A stretch of 64,000 bases of DNA from Lepidurus packardi (Eukaryota > Arthropoda > Branchiopoda > Notostraca > Triopsidae): assembly GCA_023053545.1 (NCBI GenBank), contig JAKZAN010000007.1, positions 2,914,001 to 2,978,000 of the forward strand, in the 5' to 3' direction. This document shows positions 23,549 through 32,596 of this stretch, in pieces (positions within the stretch are counted from its first letter, which is position 1; every line of letters starts with the position of its first letter). Below the pieces are notes generated by a model. It had not been told where the DNA came from and ran no database searches. It saw only the letters and a program-made list of their open reading frames with translations. The translations under genes and the position numbers were made by a program.

Positions 23549-24122
23549 CAGGCCCGTACCAAGGGAGGGGGTTCGGGGGGTTTACCCCCCCCCCCCCCCC
23601 GAAATGTTTCCGCAAATGAAAAATATACGTTTTTCTAGCATATGGTACTTGAGAAGTTTATTTCGAATGGAGCTTTGGTTTTGTTTGACTGTTTTGAAGC
23701 TCGAACAACGCGATAACTTTTCTCCTTTTTTGTATCCCCCTTTGCCCTTTCCTTACCGGAAAGCTGTGCAAAGGAAGGCGAGCTGGAGAAACCTTCATAT
23801 GTTCTTTTTGCGTTGCGTTCCTTCGGGCCTTCGTTGTTTCTCTCCCACAAGTAACATTTTTGTAACTTTTTCTTTCCCCCGTGTTATCCCCTTCCTGTCT
23901 TGCAGAAAGGAGTGGAAAGGAAAACACGGGAGTTTTTAAACGTCGACAAAAAAACTCTCGCCAGTTTGAATGTGAAAATTAACTTTATGTGTATATAGTT
24001 ATCGTCTAACTCTCTACATTCTATATGGAAAACTTGATAGATTAAGATGGTATACGAAAAAAATAGGATTTCAAGTTCTCGGGTTAAGCCCCCCACGAAA
24101 AAAAATCCTGGGTACGGGCCTG
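23549..24122. mobile_element. hAT-family non-autonomous element, 574 bp, perfect 8-bp TSD
   Basis: The element begins CAGGCCCGTACC and ends with its exact reverse complement GGTACGGGCCTG. It is flanked on both sides by TCAACATA (23541-23548 and 24123-24130), a perfect 8-bp target duplication. Just inside the ends lie G-rich or C-rich runs (C16 at 23585-23600; the strings CCCCCCACG and GGGTTAAGCC on the right). CAG-initial inverted repeats plus 8-bp duplications are the hallmark of hAT transposons. The interior frames are short, so the element depends on a transposase elsewhere. The intact duplication suggests a fairly recent insertion. Confidence 0.88.
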
Positions 24123-24308
24123 TCAACATAGTTTAGTAAATAGTCGGTAAATGTAACTAACCGTTCTTTTTTGATTCCTGGGCTGATTAATTACTTTATG
24201 AAATAAAAGGCTTCTTCTTTTTCATCAAAACAACATTTGCCTGTTAAAACGCATCCAGATTTTAATTGTTTTCTAAAATATGTGTATATAAAATGTAAAT
24301 ATAGATAG

Positions 24309-24813
24309 CTCCCGTATACCTTAGCTTAGTGATGGTAAAGACTCACAGATGGCACTGCTGTTTGTTACTGCGAAAACCTTGCGGAGGAAAGTAAGAAAAG
24401 AAATAGATAGCTAATTGCTGGCAAAGTTTCTACGCTTTGTTCGCCTCTGAAAAGTAAATTTGTCACCACAGTTTGCTGTAGCAGCACGATGTCCCAAATC
24501 AAGTCGTCAAATTTTCGTAACAAGATTTCTCGAAAACAGCTTGTCAGACTTGAAAGCAAACTGAAACAAAAGTTTTATTTTATTAGCGGTTAGTGCACAA
24601 CCAAAGGAGAGATGTTTAGCCTTTAGGTAACGCATTTCTCATAGTTTCCAATTTCATTTGCATATTACTAATTTTGCATAGGTTTTACACTACCTGGTAG
24701 CAAGCTCAAGATTACTGCCAAAGAATTTTTTCATTAAATGCACTGGTTTCCTCAAAAATTTGTTCCGAAATTCCCCATGCTAACCGCCTATACCGAGCTA
24801 AGGTATACGGGAG
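24309..24813. mobile_element. MITE family copy 1, 505 bp
   Basis: The ends are inverted copies of CTCCCGTATACCTTAGCT (18 of 18 identical). The interior matches, in reverse orientation, the copy at 58047-58435: shared stretches include GGGAATTTCG near one end and CAAACTGTGGTGACAA near the centre. There is no transposase frame. The right end lies 117 bp before the CISD3 start codon, so the element borders that gene's promoter. No target duplication is evident. Confidence 0.8.
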
Positions 24814-24824
24814 CCTTTAACACT

Positions 24825-24930
24825 CGTCGTTCAGTAGTTCGCCGTTCGCTTCTGATCAACAGAAACAGAGCGACCGCTTCAAAACAATGGCGTTCGAGAG
24901 CTGACAAAAGTAAATAAAAAAACTCCAAAA
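24825..24930 (+). promoter_or_regulatory. CISD3 promoter/5' leader with a tiny upstream ORF
   Basis: A TTCAGT initiator-like site lies at about 24829-24834. Downstream an ATG at 24887, in the strong context CAAAACAATGG, opens a five-codon frame (MAFES, stop at 24902-24904) that ends 26 nt before the CISD3 start at 24931. No TATA box is seen. Confidence 0.4.
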
Positions 24931-25474
24931 ATGCTTTCTGTAAGACACAGTTTCTTGCGTGTTTCCATTACCCGACAAGTAAAGTATATTATATAATTTG
25001 CTTCACTCCGAGCCTAATAACTGTTCAATTCTACTATAGTTCTCAGTCACTATTACCCAACTGGGCAAAGATGGCAACGAAAAACCGTTTCCAGTGAGCA
25101 ATGCTGCCGAAGCTTACATCACTTCGCCAGGTCAGGCCGAAAAGGGGAAAATCTATGACAATAAGCCATTCAAATTCTTATGCCAGAAAGGGAAAACATA
25201 CGCTTGGTGCAGTTGTGGGCAAAGCCACACACAGGTAATATCAACATTCTAAAGAAAATCGTTATATTTTATCCTAATTGTCGTGTTATTTGTGCAGCCT
25301 TTTTGTGATGGTACGCATAAGAGCCCCTTTTTAAAAATTACGATGAAGCCAGTAAGGTTCGTCGCACCTGAGACTAAAGAATACTGGTTCTGCAACTGCA
25401 AACAAACGAATAAACGCCCATTTTGCGATGGGACACATCGCAAAGAAGAAGTAACAGCCAATTTCAAGAGCTAG
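24931..25474 (+). CDS. CISD3: CISD3-type mitochondrial double-CDGSH iron-sulfur protein
   Basis: Exons: 24931-24978, 25040-25234 and 25298-25474 (both introns phase 0), giving 139 residues. Residues 1-16 (MLSVRHSFLRVSITRQ) are basic and Ser-rich without acids, as expected of a mitochondrial targeting peptide. Two CDGSH motifs follow: CSCGQSHTQPFCDGTH, spanning the exon 2-3 junction, and CNCKQTNKRPFCDGTH near the C-terminus. Each supplies the three Cys and one His that hold a [2Fe-2S] cluster. Two motifs in one soluble chain define CISD3, a matrix protein implicated in Fe-S and redox homeostasis, whereas CISD1/2 have one motif and a membrane anchor. The length is close to human CISD3. The 3' end faces the next gene tail to tail, 148 bp away. 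A MITE borders the promoter. Confidence 0.93.
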
Positions 25475-25622
25475 ACAGATTGTTTTTGTAGTCTACGTAT
25501 AATACATACAATTTCCCAGTACAGGACGTGTAGTCCATCGTTTATGAAGGCATTACTAAACACGTTCGCTGCTCAGATCAACTGACGTAAGGATTGGTCC
25601 AATTCAGTGTTTAGAAGACTAA

Positions 25623-26985
25623 TTAATCCACACTCCTGGAAGGTATATTACTTCCCGGCAGCGCTTCGTAGACTATTGTGGAACATAAAAATTATGACAA
25701 AAACACAATCGAGGGAAGAATTTTTTTTTACCCTTTTGCCGAAGACCTTTTCCGTAATTCCGTAAAACCATAACCGTGGTTGCGACCAGTAAAACGTTAA
25801 TGAACAGTGCATGCGCGCTGGCTAAGAACGCGCTTTTGTATAAAATAGATTCCACATTGAAATCTTTAGGCGTTTCTATAATTTTATAGACGATATACGC
25901 AGGCTGCGTTAGACTTAAAGCCAAGAAAGCCACAGTCGCATCTTTACTCTCAAATCTCATCTAGAAAGAACCAAAAAAAGTCAATTTTCGGTTTAAAAAA
26001 TCCTCATGAAAAAAGAAATTCAAGGAAGTACAGAACTTACGGCCAGGTAACCGAGTAAAAGCCACATTCCGGTAATTAAACTACCCGCTACCAACGTCCA
26101 TAACTCTAATGAGGTTAACGTAAGGATTCCATCTCTCAAAACCAACACAAGAAGACTCGCCTAGCCATAAAAGAATAAAAATAATTCCAAGTTAATACGC
26201 TCCCTACTTTCATATTTTACCATGGATTGAGCATCGAACGCTAACAAGGTGTGGGCTAAATAAAGCCACTGACAGGCGGTTTGTAGCTCTGTGTTGGCTC
26301 CGACAGTTCGGAATATCAGTGCCCCACGAGAAAAGAAGTTCCAAGCCACTTTACTGCCCAGAACTAAAATCGGAGGTGCCAAAGAAGCTGCCACGATCAA
26401 ACGAGCCTTGAGAATTTAGACCATAACGAATTAGAAGTGTCGTTTCATACGGATTATGGTTTTATTTACCAATTTCGTAATATCTAGCGCGGTGGTGGAA
26501 ATAAAATTAAAAGCGACGTAAACCAGGACAATAATTGTGGTCAGTAGGAATGCAATAATTTCAAAACTTTGTTCTCTGAAGACTCCATCAATGACGTATA
26601 ACAAACAGAAAACTAAGAATACAGAAAATAAAGCATTAAGGGATTTGCAAAGACGACTTGATTTTGTTACGTGAGTTGATTAGCAACAAAACGGCGAAAA
26701 CATAATCATCGGTATAGGGTGACAATGTGCTCATCCGGTACAGAGTAAACGCCAAACTGGACAAGATGCTCGATAGGGAGATTACCAGAAAGGCCCATTC
26801 GAACGGTTTAATACTCTCCAATGATCGTCTCTGTCATAAAAAGATTAGTCCATTTTAACACTTTTGGACGAAGTTGGGACTGGGAGGGAATATTAAGTTA
26901 CTTTGCCCCATATTGAAGATTCAATATTTCGAGGTGATGGGATTCCCAATTCTGCAAAAGTTAAATTGGAATTATCGGGATCCAT
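25623..26985 (-). CDS. unidentified multi-pass membrane protein, 323 aa
   Basis: Seven minus-strand exons join in frame: 26902-26985, 26671-26830, 26470-26612, 26221-26406, 26041-26160, 25732-25960 and 25623-25672. The N-terminus MDPDNSNLTFAELGIPSP is hydrophilic. At least seven hydrophobic segments follow, for example the helix starting FEWAFLVISL (about residue 36), the one starting YVFAVLLLINS, a pair around IIAFLLTTIIVLVYVAFNFI, and the last one AHALFINVLLVATTVMVL. The tail after RNYGKGLRQK is short and polar and ends RSVD. The motif SLTQPAYIVYKI precedes the last helix. No signal peptide, enzyme motif or known domain is visible. It reminds me of uncharacterised invertebrate membrane proteins, but I cannot name a family. 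It is tail to tail with CISD3 and lies downstream of SEC62 in the same direction, about 1.1 kb away. Confidence 0.85.
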
Positions 26986-27220
26986 TATGGAAAGAGTGCA
27001 AATCAACCAAACCACATTTTCATCATAACAAACATTGCCATGGTCCGAGTAGTCAAAGACACGCCCACTTGAACATCACCTTATTTCCATGGAACGATAG
27101 CATAGAGAAGACATAAGCAATTTTAAATAAAACAAAATACAGATTTTTACAGCGTAATGATAATTTTGAAACTTTCGTGACCTTATATTTCCTTTAAGAA
27201 AAAATTCATGCAAATCAAGT
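26986..27220. other. upstream region of the membrane-protein gene
   Basis: This is AT-rich DNA with no TATA box I would trust. It ends at the fold-back element. Confidence 0.4.
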
Positions 27221-27530
27221 ACAGTAACGACTTGTTGATGGCTACATCGACTTTGCAAGTTGACCAATCACATTGCTTATCCGCTGTTTAGACCAATCCT
27301 GTCATTTCAAGCCTACTACTACGCTAAGGTAGGGAAATTTCTTCTAAACACACAGTCAATTAACATTCAAGCAGGTCATTCAACAAAAACTTAGAAGGGA
27401 TATCGTGTTGAGAACCCTACGTAAGCGTAGTAGTAGGCTAGAAATGACAGGATTGGTCTAAACAGCGGATAAGCAATGTGATTGGTCAATTTGCAAAGTC
27501 CATGTAGCGATCAGCAAGTTCTTTACTGCA
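27221..27530. mobile_element. fold-back element with 114-bp inverted arms
   Basis: The arms 27221-27334 and 27416-27530 are inverted copies with roughly ten mismatches, separated by an 81-nt spacer. Both contain the block CACATTGCTTATCCGCTG and two GACCAAT motifs (a CCAAT core on one strand, ATTGG on the other). There is no coding capacity. Such a structure is typical of fold-back or MITE insertions. It sits between the membrane-protein gene and SEC62. Confidence 0.8.
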
Positions 27531-28074
27531 TTTATAAAAAGTTATCCTGCTTGCCGTTTTACGTACATGAGACATAGGCGCAAGGCAAAAGGACCCCTTA
27601 TATCGGAACGTCGGTTATCCCAACCTAGATCATTGACACTAGTGTGTATGATCTAAAATCCCAACCGATCAGCTTGTAGTAGAGATATGTCTACAATGGT
27701 CAACGAAAAGAACATTACTTCAGAATTAGGCAGAATTAATGAAACCGAAAAGAAGATTCTATTAAAAATGACACGAAGGAGTCCTTACATTCTTTATGTC
27801 TGTTGTTGTATATTAAGAGCATAACAAAGAGGCATACCACACAAAGATGCAGCACCTGTTTCCTTTTACATTAACAATTCCAAATCCCTGGTCCCAATCC
27901 CTCTCATAAAACTCAAAAAAGAAGAACAACCTCTAATAGATAATATTCTTTAAATTAACCCTTACGACAAATTTTCATCTTTCTCCAACAACTCAAAATC
28001 CTTTCCAGTTTGCGAAGGCTCGGAATCTGTATCAGATTTCTCCCTAGAATGTAAACCAGACAATCTTTAGCTCC
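27531..28074. other. intergenic, nothing assigned
   Basis: AT-rich DNA without open frames of note, downstream of SEC62. Confidence 0.5.
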
Positions 28075-28080
28075 TTTATT
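28075..28080 (-). promoter_or_regulatory. polyadenylation signal of SEC62
   Basis: AATAAA on the minus strand, 16 nt after the SEC62 stop codon, implies a very short 3' UTR. Confidence 0.55.
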
Positions 28081-28096
28081 AATATGCATTTCTATT

Positions 28097-29573
28097 TTAC
28101 CCGTCACTATCTTCATTATCGGAATCCTTATCCTTTTTGTTCTTCTTGACCTCGCCTCGGTATTCGTACTAGAAAATAGTAATAGATAAATAAGAAAAAA
28201 AAATTTTATTCGAGATCTCAAAGGAGGCCAAGTGAATTACTTTTACGATAGGCCAAAACGAAGCTAGAAAACTGACATCTTCAGTCAAATTGGGGAAAAG
28301 CCATAAGTGATGCTTGCCACCAGTCACGATCCACAAAATGGCAAATACTACGAGTCGTATGACAGCCAATGCTAAAATAAATAGTAAAAATCCAGCTGCT
28401 GCCACGCTCAAGTAATAAACACCCTTCCTACGAAAAGCAAAAGAAACCTTTAAATCGTTAAATCGATCCGTAATGAATCGTAATTATGCTTCGTAATAAA
28501 ATCCTTCTTAACGACGTTTGCTGGGATTTACCTGAGGGTAGGAGGCCAAAGTGGGAAAAGACAAAGCGCTACAGCTCCTATGACGAGCAAACTGCCTACC
28601 AACCAATAAGTATAGGGCACAGGATCATAGATCCACACATACGCATCCAATCCGTCGACGAAAACCTGCTCTAAATGCATGTCGAGCCTTACTTTTCGTT
28701 TCTTGGCCGTTTTATCTTCCGAGACATCCTTTTCGGTGTCTTTTTCAGCAACGCTACTTTCAGCTTCTTCTTCTTTTTGTTGTTTCTTTGTCTCTTCCTT
28801 GTCGCTTTTGCCACTGTCTTTCTTCTTCTCCTTTTTCTTGGCTCGCAGCAGTAATTCCTTCTCCGAAACAGGGATTTTCCGGGCTCGATGGAAGAACTTG
28901 TGCCGCAACATCCTGCAAAAGCACTTATTTTTGGGAAATATTCTCTTTTGGATTAAATTTTAAGAGAAGTAAAGTTGTTTTACAGATCCAAGTATTCGAC
29001 AATCTCTTCTCGGGTGGTAAATAAAGGTTCCCCTTTGGAGGGCTTTGCCCAGCGAGATTCTAATAACGTATCTATAGCTTTGGAAGCTGTGAAATATTCC
29101 ACTGAGTGGTTCAAAAATTTTGTTTTCTTCTTGGGTACACTGCTCCGCATCCATTTGGCCACTCTATATTCTTCGTTGGACGGTTTGCAGCCAGGGTCCA
29201 TGCTGCTGACTTCCTGCAAATGATCAGAAAAGGTGAAGTCACGGCCAAGGTCAATAACATTTAAACGAGGCGGTCCTTTACTCAACCCAAGACAGTAAAT
29301 AACCCGATTGAACTAACGAGTTGACACTTTAAACTCATTTTTAAACGTACCTAACATCTTATTAATTAACTTAAACGTAGCTTATACAGCAGTGTTTCTC
29401 AGATAAATATGTTTTAAGAACGTTAATAAATCATCGTGCGAAGTGAAAACATATTGACTTAATGGGATTATCGGTAATCATAAGTCAACAATAAAGGGGT
29501 AGAAACAATGAAAGGTAATAAATAGTAACTTAATTACCTCTTTCTTCTTCTTCGATTTGCGTTTTTCCGACAT
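28097..29573 (-). CDS. SEC62: translocation protein SEC62
   Basis: Exons on the minus strand: 29538-29573, 28984-29213, 28532-28912, 28241-28427 and 28097-28168, giving 301 residues. The N-terminal cytosolic domain (about residues 13-105) contains ASKAIDTLLESRWAKPSKGE and LFTTREEIVEYLDL, conserved in SEC62. A long Lys/Glu-rich linker follows, then QVFVDGLDAYVWIYDP and two transmembrane helices around residues 190-270, with the conserved FPLWP between the first helix and the second and TGGKHH and FPNLTEDV after it. SEC62 partners SEC63 at the SEC61 channel in the ER membrane and supports post-translational import of small or weakly hydrophobic precursors. The C-terminus after the second helix (YEYRGEVKKNKKDKD and a short acidic end) is much shorter than in vertebrates, so the long acidic tail that carries the ER-phagy receptor motif in mammals appears to be missing. 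Confidence 0.95.
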
Positions 29574-29978
29574 GATTCAAGTATTTAATTTGTCGACAAT
29601 CAAAACATCAATCAAGTTTCAGAACTGCTATTCTACTCTGTCGGCTTGTACGTCATCAATCTCGCATCCTTGTACTCGTACAGTGCTTCCATCTATCCCA
29701 CGAAAACTGCATTACCTAAAACTTCCTTCTCTCGAGATTGGATTAGGATTGAATGTATTCTACAAACCTGGAAAGTATGCTAACAATAATGTCGCTGTGA
29801 TCAGTCTCCCATACTAAGCATTAACCAACTCGTTCCGGATAGTCGTTTTCCCAAGAACTTACTTCCCGCAATAATTTAGAAAACGAAACTTCCAATGTAT
29901 TGTACAAAAATAAACCCGCATGGCAAATTTGCTAGCACGACAAATAACTGAATTCCGGAATAACAAGCACATTTAATT
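29574..29978. other. short intergenic region SEC62-DDB2
   Basis: About 400 bp separates the SEC62 start from the DDB2 stop. No feature is evident. It must contain the SEC62 promoter and the DDB2 3' UTR. Confidence 0.5.
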
Positions 29979-32596
29979 TCACTTTGATGCAGTCTTAGTG
30001 CTACATTTCCTCGTTTTCTTCTTCTTCAGGTCGCCATCTTTCTTGGGTACTTTAAATCCTTCTTTCCCGCTTTTCTTCGATTCCACTACTTTGTCGTCTT
30101 CTTCAATCTGGTCAAATCTGTCTACAAACTTGGGTTTCCACACCAAAATATGGAATCCTAACCAATAAAAACGAAAATCCAATAAAAAATTTTTCTTAAA
30201 AACGCGAAACTTTAAAGATCCTAAAAGAAATTCACCCATTCCCGACGCTAAAGCATCGCCCATGGCATTAAAGCGATTCAAGCTCAGAATTCCGCTGACC
30301 GAGGCGGGCAATAATTGACACAAAAGCTTTCCATCGCTCGCTCTAAAGAAATCCACGCTTCTTTGCTCCACAGGAGAATAACCCGGCATCTTCGGATCCG
30401 GATACCTTCCTACCAGCACAATATCTTCCAAAGGATGCCAATATGCCTGAGGATGCAAATAGTAACAATAAAAATCCGAAACAATAAGAAAAAGAAACCC
30501 GAAATACTTTAATGGGCGTCAAGTGTTGAAACTGGCGATGCGGATGAGCAATTTGGGTCTCCAGTTGCCACAAAGGGCCTGAATACACTCTCAATTCGCT
30601 ATGCTGGTCCGTAGTCAATAACCGCGACCCGTTACACAAGCTGACGAATTACCAAACAAAACATCATGCAATCTAATTACATCTTCCATTCCAACGAGAC
30701 GTTCTTTAAACCAAACAGAAAACGAAAAGAAATCAGAAAAAAGTTGTCACCTAAAATTGGCTGCATTAATGGGCTTGCTATGACGTAACTCAAAAAGCGC
30801 ACTTGTTTTGTTCTTAATCATGCGAATATCCCATAGCTTGACCGTACTATCCGTTGACGACGTCGCGAGTAACCAACTTTCCCTTTAGAATCCAAGCGAA
30901 ACGCTAGAAAGTTATCGAAATTGATTTGTTCATTTTTTTGTTACTTTTGGTTAAATTCCGCGTGCAACACTTTTGATTTGTGTAGTCGTAACTTCCATAC
31001 TGGGCTTCCTTCTGTTGTCAACAGGTTGACGTAGCCAGTATTGTCCCCAGCGACTATGGTGCGATTGGCAAATGAGACGTCCAAGGCAGTATACCAATGA
31101 CTAAACAAACAAAAATTTGAATAAAGAAAAAACAATCAATAAGTTGGAAGATTGAGAGCATTCCGATGGGAGTTTTTTACTTGTGGTTCCCAGTTTCAAG
31201 AAAAAATTGTGACGCTTGAGTGCAAACGTTGTGACGCCTTACCGTCCCCGTTAAGGTGGCCATGTACAACCAATCTGGGTTACGGATATCGAACTGGAAC
31301 CCAAATACATTTCCATCGGGACCAGTCTACCACATAAAACACATACATACATACACAAATAAATTTCTTTTCTTTTTGTTTCAAAAAATTTAATTTCAAA
31401 TTCATTTTGTCTCTTTTGCAAAAAAAAAAAAAGTTGCCTCAAGCGTCACAATACTCCTGCAAGAAACTGACAGAACTCTCCAGGAGTTTGGACGACTTAC
31501 TTCCAGTCTCGAGTTTCAAGGTAAGCTTCGGAGGTGTTTCGCTCCATATCTTTGACGCTTAACTCACCATCAATGGCTACCACGTACAAAATGGTGCGCT
31601 TGTGAGGGTCAAATGACATGGCTTGCACTGAACCCCCAGGACCTTGCTAAAAAGAAATGGGAAATTTCCGAGAATTTCCGATAATTTTCCTATTTCCCAT
31701 CGCAATGGAATATGTTTTGATTAATCCCGAAATGAAAAAACTTACGCCTTGAATGGAATGGCTATGCGTGGGATGCTCATAATTCCAGAGAATGATATCC
31801 CCACCCTTGGAGGCCACAGCCAGGACTTGAGGTATGGTAGGGTGCCAGGTTAAGGCCGTAACGCGTCGATCAAACGGAGAGGCTGTCTTGTAGACTTGGA
31901 ATTTCTTGATGTAACTCACGAGCGACGCCTTTGGAGTCTAAACGATAACAATCTGAGGTTATACCTTGTTAAAATGTGCGTTCAATTTTTGTTTTTTAAT
32001 ATATTTATGGATTTATTTGTTAAATTATTTTACGTTCTGTAGTTGGATCGAGGTCCTAATGCCTCTACTGAGCGAATCCATGAAGTTGACCACATTCTGA
32101 GTACGCACTTTGAGGAGGAAGTTAGGTGGCGCAGCAGAATCACGGGGTAGTCCCCAGACGAGACCTTGATCTTGTTCTTTTTCTTTCCATTGCTTAGCAG
32201 TGGACAAGGGTGTGTGCCTGGTAGTGGTAATTGACTCGTTTTTGGATTTGCCTTTAACAGGATTGCTCCGACCGAAAGCAGAAAGCTTGGACTTGCCATT
32301 GCCACTTTCAGTTTTACTGCGGTCGTTATTGGCGTCATTACGGACAGGTTTCTTGGCCTTTTTCGAAGGAGGCGTTGGTTCAAAATCCGAGTCACTTGAA
32401 TCAGATACTTCCCTGTACCTACTGTTATATAAATAGAATATAGAATGCAAGTCAAACGGTTAACAATGGAATTTCTTGTATTACAGAAGAAGTAAAAAGA
32501 AAAGGACAAAACAAACGCCATTGCTTACGGTGCTTTGTTTCTTTGGCGAGTTCGTCTGCTAGGTCCGGGTTCTTCTTTTTGGCTCCTGTCACTCAT
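29979..32596 (-). CDS. DDB2: DNA damage-binding protein 2 (XPE) with duplicated alternative exon
   Basis: Minus-strand exons: 32529-32596, 32034-32421, 31746-31937, then either 31501-31646 (A) or 31181-31326 (B), then 30945-31100, 30751-30882, 30508-30640, 30236-30446 and 29979-30157. Each choice gives 534 residues. DDB2 is the WD40 subunit that recognises UV photolesions and, through DDB1, directs a CUL4 ubiquitin ligase to damaged chromatin. Diagnostic text: [15 protein letters not shown] and [10 protein letters not shown] (blade 1), KLWDIR at about 332-337 (the WDxR box that docks DDB1), [14 protein letters not shown], and [11 protein letters not shown] with the Phe-Gln-His hairpin (398-400) that inserts into the lesion. 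The N-terminal 150 residues are polar and basic, longer than in human. A Lys-rich tail extends past the usual C-terminus. Both A and B cannot be included, nor both skipped, without a frameshift. Confidence 0.94.
31181..31326 (-). other. DDB2 alternative exon B
   Basis: 146 nt, phase 0 to 2, with acceptor ATGTGGTAG and donor AA|GTAAAAA. It encodes a WD40 segment beginning [16 protein letters not shown] and ending FFLETGNH. It occupies the same place in the protein as exon A, 174 nt downstream of it, and the next common exon starts 80 nt further on. Confidence 0.85.
31501..31646 (-). other. DDB2 alternative exon A
   Basis: 146 nt, phase 0 to 2, with acceptor TTTTTAG and donor AA|GTAAGTC. It encodes a WD40 segment beginning [16 protein letters not shown] and ending AYLETRDW. 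It aligns without gaps to exon B over 48 residues with 13 identities, including G2, P3, G5, V7, F12, D13, L20, Y21, G27 and the triplet LET. Confidence 0.88.

Noticed and set aside
30158-30235. In-frame insertion in the last DDB2 blade
   Set aside because: The 78-nt segment is a phase-1 intron (GTGAAT ... TTGGTTAG) without stops; removing it restores the blade end [15 protein letters not shown].
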